From: an uncultured Verrucomicrobiales bacterium
GTDB taxonomy: Bacteria > Verrucomicrobiota > Verrucomicrobiia > Limisphaerales > JAYPXF01
Length of the DNA: 33,814 nucleotides
Direction of reading: 5' to 3'
Assembly (NCBI GenBank): GCA_937893495.1
Contig: CALBIE010000233.1
Coordinates: 1-33,814, forward strand
Position numbers and translations under genes: made by a program. Position 1 is the stretch's first letter. Every line of letters starts with the position of its first letter. Under the pieces are notes generated by a model that did no database searches, was not told the origin of the DNA, and was given only the letters and a program-made list of their open reading frames with translations. Positions 18,001 through 24,514 of the stretch are shown in pieces.

Positions 18001-18269
18001 ATCAGGCGTTGTTTTTTGAAAATGCCAATGACCTGCGGGGGTGGTTGAACCCGTCCGGAAAGAATCTGGTGATGCGGTTGCGCGACCTGAAAGAGCCGAA
18101 AGCCTTCGCCGAGGAGTTGTACCTGAGCGTGATGGCGCGTCAGCCGACCAAGAATGAGATCGCGGCCGTGGCGGCGTTGACGAAGGGCCGGGAAAAGGAT
18201 TTAACCAAAGTCGCGCAGGAAGCTGCTGCCGCTTTGCTGACTTCCATTGAATTCCGGTTTAAGCATTGA
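15069..18269 (+). CDS. DUF1549-DUF1553 protein with a large coiled-coil insertion (pair 2)
   Basis: Exported protein of 1066 residues with an N-terminal signal segment ([17 protein letters not shown]). It lacks a PSCyt1 domain. DUF1549 occupies about residues 41-220 and contains C195-A-Q-C198-H199-N-H, then [10 protein letters not shown]. The first half of DUF1553 is at about 308-378 ([31 protein letters not shown], ending TRAYQRS). Its second half resumes at about 892 ([21 protein letters not shown]). Between them lie roughly 500 residues of Ala/Lys/Glu-rich coiled coil, including three tandem 130-residue units. The normal family has these DUF1553 halves close together, so this is an insertion that should form a long stalk. 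It leads a four-gene '+' cluster with DUF1501, WD40 and the redox selenoprotein. Confidence 0.9.
   Translation: [1066 protein letters not shown]
16422..17594 (+). repeat. Three tandem 390-bp (130-residue) coiled-coil repeats
   Basis: Units start at 16422, 16812 and 17202, each spaced exactly 390 bases; the third has one extra codon near its end. Each begins with a His-Glu/Asp-Ser-Ala-Lys codon set and carries the [14 protein letters not shown]-like, AREKAI.SEKSA and EAQRKA motifs in the same order. Units 1 and 2 are nearly identical at their first 30 bases, and the third has diverged more. The exact multiple of three and intact frame show selection for length; the array most likely arose by internal duplication. 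Confidence 0.9.
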
Positions 18270-18314
18270 CGTTTAATCTGCTGACCCTGACGGTCCGATA
18301 AAGCTGATAATATC

Positions 18315-19604
18315 ATGAAATGCTCCTACGCATGCGGCTCTGAAGAACACCTGATTGCTCGTCGCCAGTTTCTTGGCGGCATGGCCGCCGGCACTGGTGC
18401 CGTAATGGGAGGTCTGGGATTTTTCGCCCAACCCGCAGCCGCCAGCCAATTGGCACGCAATGCCAAGCGAATGATTGTCATTCGGATGGCGGGTGGTTTG
18501 AGCCAGTTGGAGAGTTGGGATCCCAAGCCCGGCACCGATACCGGAGGCCCGTATCGGGCGATACCCACCTCCGTGCCGGGAACCCATATTTGTGAATTGC
18601 TGCCGAAGACCGCCAAAATGATGCACCACCTTGCCCTGGTGCGCGGCATCAATACGAAGAACGGCGATCACGGCAAAGGGACTTACATGATGCTCACCGG
18701 TCGCCGCAAGTCACCCGCATCCGATTATCCGGAAGTCGGCGCGGTCGTGGCGCGGTCACTTGATCAGGGCGGTAGCTCGTTGCCGGGTCACATCAAGGTG
18801 AGTCCGAACGGCAGCGGGAGTCGCAGCGCGGATTCTGCCTACCTGGGACCGAAGTATGCGAGTGTGCTGCTCGATGGGGGTAAGCCTCCGCAGAATACTT
18901 CCCGCCCGGGCAATGTGACGGAGGAATCGGCAAAGGCGATGTCGCAGTTCCGGCAACTCGCCAACGACCGCTTTACCCTGCGCCGACGTACTGCCGAGAC
19001 GGATGCCTATGTGCAAAGCTTTGAGCAGGCTCGCGAGTTGATGAGGCAAAAGGATGTTTTCGATTTGTCGAAAGAACCGGCGAAGGATCGTGAACGCTAT
19101 GGCAGCCATGACTTTGGGCGTCATTGCCTGCTCGCGCGTCGGTTGGTCGAAAACGGGGTCTCATTTGTGCAGGTGACGCATTCGAATTACGACACTCACA
19201 ACGAGAATTTTAATTTTCACTTCGAGCAACTCGGAGAGTTTGATAATCCCTTTGCCACGCTGATCAACGACCTTGTCGAGCGGGGTTTGTATGACAGCAC
19301 GCTCGTGGTGGTGTTGTCCGAGTTTGGCCGGACACCAAAAATCAATGCGCGGTATGGGCGTGATCACTGGGGCAACGCCTGGTCGGTTTGTCTCGGCGGC
19401 GCAGGCATTCACCGCGGTGCCGTAGTTGGCGCCACCAATAAGAATGGCACGGCCGTGAGTGAGCGTGAGGTCGATGCCGGACATTTGTTCCACACCTACC
19501 TCGAAGCGCTGGGTATCAAATCTTCACAGCGTCTGGATATTGGTGGTCGCAAGTTCCCGATTGCCGATCCGGCACTTGAGCCCATCAGCGAATTGCTGGC
19601 TTGA
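18315..19604 (+). CDS. DUF1501 family protein, Tat-exported (pair 2)
   Basis: Protein of 429 residues and the DUF1501 partner of the preceding gene, 45 bases downstream. The N-terminus has a twin-arginine signal (ARRQFLGGMAAG) after a short cysteine-containing leader. Family motifs: KRMIVIRMAGGLSQLESWDPKPGTD near residue 52, GTYMMLTGRR, a SEFGRTPKIN motif and GRDHWGNAWS near residue 350, which includes the probable metal-binding Asp-His. It differs from the DUF1501 proteins of pairs 1 and 3, which resemble each other more, so it is a separate subfamily matching the separate DUF1549 subtype beside it. Function is not established; it is likely a periplasmic alkaline-phosphatase-fold protein. 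Confidence 0.92.
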   Translation: MKCSYACGSEEHLIARRQFLGGMAAGTGAVMGGLGFFAQPAAASQLARNAKRMIVIRMAGGLSQLESWDPKPGTDTGGPYRAIPTSVPGTHICELLPKTAKMMHHLALVRGINTKNGDHGKGTYMMLTGRRKSPASDYPEVGAVVARSLDQGGSSLPGHIKVSPNGSGSRSADSAYLGPKYASVLLDGGKPPQNTSRPGNVTEESAKAMSQFRQLANDRFTLRRRTAETDAYVQSFEQARELMRQKDVFDLSKEPAKDRERYGSHDFGRHCLLARRLVENGVSFVQVTHSNYDTHNENFNFHFEQLGEFDNPFATLINDLVERGLYDSTLVVVLSEFGRTPKINARYGRDHWGNAWSVCLGGAGIHRGAVVGATNKNGTAVSEREVDAGHLFHTYLEALGIKSSQRLDIGGRKFPIADPALEPISELLA

Positions 19605-19637
19605 GATTTTTTCACGGCACGGTGAATTGACCGAATT

Positions 19638-20633
19638 GTGAAAGCCGATCCCAAGCAGGTTCACGTTGAGAAAGAGTATTCCTGCCCGGCGCCGCTCATC
19701 AACTGCCGTTTCGATCCCACTGGCAAATACGTCTTCACCACGGCGGAAGATCGCGGCATCAATCGCATTGATCTGGAAACGGGCAAGCGTATCGAATTCA
19801 AGGGCCACGATTCCTGGGTGCGTGGACTGGCATTTTCCAGGGACGGGAAGACGCTGATTACGGCTGGATTTGACGACACGCTGATCTGGTGGCCGGCCAC
19901 GGCGGAGAAGCCGGAACCGATTCGAAAGGTCAAGGCGCACGATGGTTGGATTCGCACGATTTCGGTAAGCCCCGATGGCAAGTTGATCGCCAGCGCCGGT
20001 AACGATCGGATCGTCCGAACGTGGAGGATGAGTGACGGATCGAAAGTCCAGGAGTTCAAAGGACACAAGCGCGACGTTTACAGTACGCTTTTTTTCGGCA
20101 AGGGTCAGTTTCTGCTCTCTGGCGATTTGCTGGGGCAGGTGAGGGTGTGGGAGGTGACCAGCGGCATGGAGGTCTGCACGCTCGACGCCAAAGACCTGAG
20201 CACGTTCAACAAGGGGCAGGCCGTCGATTATGGTGGTGTGCGTAGTCTGGACCTGAATGCTGACGACTCACAACTGCTCTGCGCCGGCCTGCACAAGGCA
20301 ACCAATCCGCTCGGCGCCGTCAATGAGCCACTCCTGCTGCGGTTTGATTGGGAAAAGCGCAAACTGCTCAAGAAGCATGAGGCGCCCGGTGTTCGCGGCG
20401 CAGCCTGGCGAGCGATGTTTCACCCGGATAACTTCATTTTCGCGTGTTCCGGCGGATCCGGCGGCGGCTATCTGCTCTTCTGGAAGCCTGACGAGGAGAA
20501 ACCGTTTCACAAATTCAAACTCAAGGACACGGCTAGGGAAATGGATTTGCATCCTGATGGTTTACGCATTGCCACGGCGCATCATGATCGGAAGCTGAGA
20601 ATCTGTCGATTGGCGGCCAAGGCGAAGAAGTAA
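19638..20633 (+). CDS. WD40 repeat protein
   Basis: Protein of 331 residues composed of WD40 beta-propeller repeats. Repeat marks include FKGHDSWVRGLAFSRDGKTLITAGFDDTLIWW, AHDGWIRTISVSPDGKLIASAGNDRIVRTW and FKGHKRDVYSTLFF. The most likely start is GTG at 19638, 33 bases after the DUF1501 stop; no in-frame ATG precedes the first repeat. No signal peptide is visible, so the protein seems to stay in the cytoplasm although its neighbours are exported. WD40 genes often accompany DUF1549/DUF1501 genes in planctomycetes and verrucomicrobia, which suggests a role linked to that system, perhaps assembly or sensing; this is inference. Confidence 0.9.
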   Translation: MKADPKQVHVEKEYSCPAPLINCRFDPTGKYVFTTAEDRGINRIDLETGKRIEFKGHDSWVRGLAFSRDGKTLITAGFDDTLIWWPATAEKPEPIRKVKAHDGWIRTISVSPDGKLIASAGNDRIVRTWRMSDGSKVQEFKGHKRDVYSTLFFGKGQFLLSGDLLGQVRVWEVTSGMEVCTLDAKDLSTFNKGQAVDYGGVRSLDLNADDSQLLCAGLHKATNPLGAVNEPLLLRFDWEKRKLLKKHEAPGVRGAAWRAMFHPDNFIFACSGGSGGGYLLFWKPDEEKPFHKFKLKDTAREMDLHPDGLRIATAHHDRKLRICRLAAKAKK

Positions 20634-20722
20634 TCGGGCAGGGTTCGAATTTCGTATCCATTCCGACTCATTGTCATTCGTCTGGAAATATGTTCCGCTG
20701 CTGGCCATCTCACCTTAAAATC

Positions 20723-21589
20723 ATGAAATCCCATTCACGATTTTCCCTTCGCACTCGACGGCTCGGTGCCTTGATTGGAACCGCATTACTCATCCTCGCG
20801 GCGACTGAAACCTGGTCACAACGGGGTTCGATCCCGCCCCCGGCGTGGCAGCAGGATGACCCGGCGTTGGAAAGCAGGTGGGCGGGGATCGCCGGTCGGC
20901 ATATTTACGAGTTGGCCTGCACCGAGTGCCACAAATGGGGACCGGATTATTGGCCGAAGCAGAAGTGGGGGGATTACCTGAAGTTGTTTCCGGGAAATCA
21001 CCAGCCTGAGGTTAAAGGCAAATACCGCGATCTCTCAGGCTTGATGACGGTAGGTCGATCAATGCCATCCAGTCGCCAGCAGGCGGATGCCTTGTCGAGG
21101 TTCATTCTCAACGCCGCACCAGCGAAGGAACTGTCGAGGGAAGATCGCGAGAAAGAGTTCAAGGCTACTCTGGCGGTGGGCGATAAGGCGCCGGAGTTCC
21201 GCCTCAAGGATACCGAGAACAAGGAGTGGGTTTTGTCGGAACTCAAGAAACCGGTTGTGTTGATATTTTCCCGAGCACATTGGTGAGGGCCCTGTGTACG
21301 ACAGCTGGTTCAGTTGAATCAGCAATATGACGAGATTCGAAAATTGGGTGCCGAAGTAATTGCTGTTCATGTGGAATGCAGCCCCGCGGGCACGGTTGCG
21401 ACGAAGAAGCAACATCGCATCAAATATCCGCTTACGAATGACGATCGGCTTGAAGCGGTGGGTCACTATAGTCCAACCAGTACTTTCCTGATTGATGCAC
21501 GCGGGGTTGTTCGTGCGCGATGGCTGGACCTGATCCATAAGCGAGTCGGTGCGAGCGAAATTATTGCGGCGATTAAGCGGCTCGAATAG
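20723..21589 (+). CDS. Cytochrome c-like/thioredoxin-fold (AhpC/TSA-like) protein, candidate selenoprotein
   Basis: Read conventionally, the gene stops at TGA 21284-21286 after VVLIFSRAHW, but the same frame continues without a gap for 100 codons of thioredoxin-fold sequence (GPCVRQLVQLNQQYDEIRKL, then EVIAVHVEC, TFLIDARGVVRARW) to TAG at 21587. The TGA sits exactly where the first cysteine of a WCGPC motif belongs, giving W-U188-G-P-C191, so selenocysteine is the simplest reading. A hairpin of bacterial SECIS type follows. Full length is 288 residues: signal peptide (start 20723 gives MKSHSRFSLRTRRLGALIGT), a cytochrome-like part with C66-T-E-C69-H70, then the AhpC/TSA-like redox domain. It is the last gene of the four-gene cluster. 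The alternative is a nonsense mutation from TGT/TGC. Confidence 0.78.
21284..21323 (+). promoter_or_regulatory. Candidate selenocysteine codon and bSECIS hairpin
   Basis: The in-frame TGA is at 21284-21286. A hairpin follows: GCTGGTTC (21304-21311), loop AGTT (21312-21315), GAATCAGC (21316-21323), giving eight pairs including one G-U. The loop starts 25 nucleotides after the TGA and has G at its second position. Bacterial SECIS elements generally have the apical loop about 16-37 nucleotides from the UGA with a G among the first two loop bases, so both features fit. Confidence 0.65.
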
Positions 21590-21686
21590 CTGGTGCGAAC
21601 GGGAGGAATCTTCGGGAATAATCCGCCGGCGCCGGATACGGTGCTGTCATGGCATCTCAACCAACGCACTATTGTCGTCCGGGGGA

Positions 21687-21716
21687 CGCCCGTTTTCCGG
21701 GCGGCAATTTGTTTTT
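21687..21716 (+). terminator. Probable terminator of the 15069-21589 cluster
   Basis: Stem CGCCCG (21687-21692) and CGGGCG (21698-21703) with loop TTTTC, followed by GCAATTTGTTTTT. The T-run is a few bases from the stem, so efficiency may be modest. It lies between two convergent genes. Confidence 0.5.
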
Positions 21717-21717
21717 A

Positions 21718-22455
21718 TCAGGATGGATGTGGCCCTGATTCTTCCGTCGAAGGATCAGCGGAGATCTGTTCGTCCAAGGCACGTTTTGCCACGCGGGTGA
21801 TGTAGATGGTCACAAAGAGCGTGATACCCAGGCCAACCCAGGTCACCCACGGTGAGGTTTTCTGTTCCCCGAGGGAGGCCAGACTTCCGGCCGCCGATCC
21901 GAGATAGACGTAGAGCAGTGTTCCCGGAAAGGTGCCGATCCAGGTGGCGAAGAAATAGTCCCGCAAGGAGACACGCGTGAGTCCGTAGCCGTAGTTGAGC
22001 AGGTTGAACGGAAAGACGGGTGACAGGCGTGTGAGGCCAACGATTTTCCATCCTTCCCTGGCGACGGCATCGTCAATGGACTTGAATTTCGAATTGCCGG
22101 CCACTCGCGCGCTGACCCAATCCCGCGCCAGGTATCGTCCGGCCAGGAAACTCAGCGTGGCACCGACTGCGGCAGAGATGGAGACGAGGGCAGTTCCCTT
22201 CGCGACGCCAAAGAGAAAGCCCGCCCCAAGAGTGAGGATGGATCCCGGGATGAACAGAACGCAGGCTCCAATGTAAACGAGGGCATAGACGACGAGACCA
22301 CCCGTGCCTTTGTCCTGCACCCACGCAACGAATTGCTGCAGGTAGTCTTTGAGATTCCATTTCCAGGCCGCGAAAATCAGGAAGGTGGCAGCGAACAGGA
22401 ACACCCACAGTTTTGCACGGGAACGGGGAGTGGCAAGCGATTCATCTATGGGCAT
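21718..22455 (-). CDS. TVP38/TMEM64 (DedA/SNARE-associated) family membrane protein
   Basis: Integral membrane protein of 245 residues with about six hydrophobic segments. Family signatures are clear: LFIPGSILTLGAGFLFG near residue 72, GATLSFLAGRYLARDW near 98, and the conserved RLSPVFPFNLLNYGYGLTRVSLRDYFFATWIGTFPGT near 143. These re-entrant-loop motifs define the SNARE-associated/DedA superfamily, thought to move lipids or keep membrane homeostasis. The C-terminus is polar and acidic, presumably cytoplasmic. It is convergent with the selenoprotein gene and shares the terminator between them. The specific substrate cannot be told from sequence. Confidence 0.92.
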   Translation of the reverse strand: MPIDESLATPRSRAKLWVFLFAATFLIFAAWKWNLKDYLQQFVAWVQDKGTGGLVVYALVYIGACVLFIPGSILTLGAGFLFGVAKGTALVSISAAVGATLSFLAGRYLARDWVSARVAGNSKFKSIDDAVAREGWKIVGLTRLSPVFPFNLLNYGYGLTRVSLRDYFFATWIGTFPGTLLYVYLGSAAGSLASLGEQKTSPWVTWVGLGITLFVTIYITRVAKRALDEQISADPSTEESGPHPS

Positions 22456-22480
22456 GGTATGACGGAAATTCCAAGTCTGT

Positions 22481-23147
22481 TTACCGCCGATTCAAGGACC
22501 AGTCGTAATCGGTATATTCAATGGTGAAATCATCCTTGAGAGCTGCCGCTTGTTCTTTTGGAAAAAACGGTTTCAGGTACGCCAGCACGGAGCCAGATTG
22601 TTTTTCGAAATCGGCTGCGAACCATTCAAAAATGGGCGAGAGGTAAACGCGCCGATCGGCGGCGTCCACTCGGTTCTTTATTGGATTCGCCATGAAAATT
22701 TCCTCCTGATCTCTCAATTGCGCTTCGAGCTTATCCGCGCGGTAGGCCTCGGCGCGGAGAGGCGGACATCCTTTCGCGGTGCAGACAAGCGCGAAGTGAA
22801 TCGCGGGCTCGGGATACTGCTTGCGGAGAATTTCGTGCTCGATGTGCTCGAGCGAAACTTTTTTTCGAACAGCGTCACGACTTCCTTGCGCCACGCCGCG
22901 CCCGGCAACCAGCCGATACTCCGGATTGACTTTATCGGGTAGTGATCCGTAATCAGTCGAATTGTCCGGGCATTATAGAGGTTGATGAGATACGCCATCT
23001 GCTGATTCCTGGTCCCCGCATTAAACGCCTTTTGTGATACGGCTTCGAGTTGTTTGAGGTAATGATCCCGGTCGGCTGGCTTGGATTTGATCGCTTGGTA
23101 GTCAATCAGTGACCGGCTCTGAAGCAAGTCCTGAGTCGTGTTCGTGC
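22481..23147 (-). pseudogene. DUF547 protein gene, 5'-truncated and frameshifted
   Basis: Two overlapping '-' frames together give one DUF547 domain: SRSLIDYQAIKSK, HYLKQLEAVSQKAF, AYLINLYNARTIRLITDHYP, KSIRSIGW in the first; then VSLEHIEHEILRKQYPEPAIHFALVCTAKGCPPLRAEAY and VYLSPIFEWFAADF in the second. They meet at an A7 run (22859-22865), where a -1 shift or one extra A joins LFEKK to VSLEH; the codons there form the slippery heptamer A_AAA_AAG. The 5' end has no ATG or signal peptide: the frame runs into the T-tract of the HU terminator at 23148, with only a TTG at 23127 as possible start. DUF547 proteins are usually secreted, so two defects point to a decayed gene, though frameshifting cannot be excluded. 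Confidence 0.72.
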
Positions 23148-23180
23148 AAAAAAAAAGCTGTCTCCCTGCAGGGAGACAGC
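23148..23180 (-). terminator. Strong rho-independent terminator of the HU gene
   Basis: A perfect 24-base palindrome at 23157-23180 (stem GCTGTCTCCC, loop TGCA) is followed on the '-' strand by nine T residues (23156-23148). It starts 24 bases after the HU stop codon, an ideal position. Confidence 0.92.
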
Positions 23181-23204
23181 CCGGACGATAAAGGATTTCG
23201 GGGC

Positions 23205-23534
23205 TTATGCAGCCATTTCCTTGAGCTTGCTGAGCGGGCGTACTTTCACGACCGTCGAAGCGGGCTTGGCCTTGAACATCACTTCTTCCTTGGTGAAAGG
23301 ATTGATTCCCTTACGGGCCTTGGTGGCGGGCTTGCTGATCGTCATGATCTTGAGCAGACCCGGCAGCACGAACTGGCCAACGGCCTTCTTCTTGATGTGG
23401 CCTTCGATCACGCCACCCAGGGCGTCAAGCACTGAGCCGACCTGTTTGCGGGAAAGTCCCGTGCTCTCGGCGATGTCGTCGAGGATCTGAGTCTTGTTGT
23501 ACTTCTTGCTGATAGTAGTCGATTTTTTTGCCAT
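23205..23534 (-). CDS. HU/IHF family DNA-binding protein
   Basis: Small basic protein of 109 residues. NKTQILDDIAESTGLSRKQVGSVLDAL forms the helical dimerisation part, VLPGLLKIMTISKPATKARKGINPFTKEEVMFKAKPAS the beta arms that wrap DNA (the family has RKGRNPQTGE at this place), and VRPLSKLKEM the last helix. It is about 15-20 residues longer than classical HU because of a lysine/serine-rich start (MAKKSTTISKKYNK). It acts as a dimer to bend and compact DNA. It has its own strong terminator, so it is probably transcribed alone from a promoter in 23535-23640. The start at 23534 is the first in-frame ATG; no Shine-Dalgarno sequence is visible. Confidence 0.95.
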   Translation of the reverse strand: MAKKSTTISKKYNKTQILDDIAESTGLSRKQVGSVLDALGGVIEGHIKKKAVGQFVLPGLLKIMTISKPATKARKGINPFTKEEVMFKAKPASTVVKVRPLSKLKEMAA

Positions 23535-23646
23535 TAATGTTTTGTGTTATGAGTAGTAGTTGCTAACGGACGCGTTGATCTGCCTGATTTCAAGGCATTC
23601 GGCAAGCGGAAATGGCGAAAAAAACAGGGTGAATGCCCCGACGGCA

Positions 23647-24510
23647 TCATTGAGATGGCAACTCCAGAACGGCCAACACCGGTCGATGATCGGAAGCCAT
23701 CGCCTCTTCAATCACAACCGCCTTCTGTAGTCGGAAACGGGACGATGGACGATACAGAATATAGTCGATGCGTGAGCGCGGATTCCGGGACGGTGCCGTC
23801 GGAGTGGCGGATTCGTCAATGGCGTTGGTCCAGCGACGCAGCAATATCTTCATCGGTTCGGAATCCGGTAGCGAATTCATGTCGCCCGCTAAAATGGTCG
23901 GAATCTTGTCCGTGTCGTTGGTGAAGAGAGAATTGATGGCGTCGGCCTCGGCGACCCGGTCCTCTTCAATATTGTGCTGGAAGTGTGTGCTGATAAAACG
24001 CAGCGGTTTCTGGTCTAGGCCCCGAACGATCACGGTGATGGCACCTCTCGGATACGTCACCTTTTGCATCGTGGCTTCGGTGTAAGGCAACGGGTGAATG
24101 ACCACATTGAGAATCGGCAACCGGGTCATGACCGCGTTTCCGAACAGGCCGCCCTCATAATGCTGGGTGGGACCAAAACGCACCGCCATTCCCGTCAACT
24201 CACCCAGTCGTTGAAGTTGATGTACGCGACCGGAACGCTTCACCCCCACATCGACTTCCTGCAATGCGACCAGATCTGGTTTCGCTTCCGAGATTACCGC
24301 TGCGAGGCGCGCCACATCGTATTTCCCGTCCATGCCCTGGCCATAATGAATGTTGTAACACAACACACGTAGAGTCTTCCGTCCGGTGTCGGCGGCCATT
24401 GCCGGCGGGCTCAGAAAAAGTAATCCTAACGTCGCGGTTAAGATGACCAACCCTGTTTTCCGGACTAACCGGTTCGAAATCCAACCACTCAGCGGCTGCC
24501 TATTTTTCAT
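23647..24510 (-). CDS. Secreted endonuclease/exonuclease/phosphatase family protein
   Basis: Protein of 287 residues with an N-terminal signal peptide or anchor (RKTGLVILTATLGLLFLSPPAMAAD). The start at 24510 is chosen because it places the signal properly and leaves only 4 bases after the sulfatase stop, typical of an operon; an in-frame upstream start at 24540 would overlap the sulfatase gene. The domain shows the EEP catalytic set: RVLCYNIHYG near 58, LQEVDVG (metal-binding Glu), FISTHFQH, AGDMNSLPDSEP (Asp/Asn) and the final SDHRPVLA (Asp-His). Such enzymes cleave phosphodiester or phosphate ester bonds in nucleic acids, sphingolipids or inositol phosphates; export argues for an extracellular substrate, but which one is not evident. 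Confidence 0.92.
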   Translation of the reverse strand: MKNRQPLSGWISNRLVRKTGLVILTATLGLLFLSPPAMAADTGRKTLRVLCYNIHYGQGMDGKYDVARLAAVISEAKPDLVALQEVDVGVKRSGRVHQLQRLGELTGMAVRFGPTQHYEGGLFGNAVMTRLPILNVVIHPLPYTEATMQKVTYPRGAITVIVRGLDQKPLRFISTHFQHNIEEDRVAEADAINSLFTNDTDKIPTILAGDMNSLPDSEPMKILLRRWTNAIDESATPTAPSRNPRSRIDYILYRPSSRFRLQKAVVIEEAMASDHRPVLAVLELPSQ

Positions 24511-24514
24511 TCGG

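Noticed and set aside
21314-21589. A separate 91-residue gene starting with TTG
   Set aside because: It is the in-frame continuation of the gene at 20723 past the TGA and lacks the start of the thioredoxin fold.
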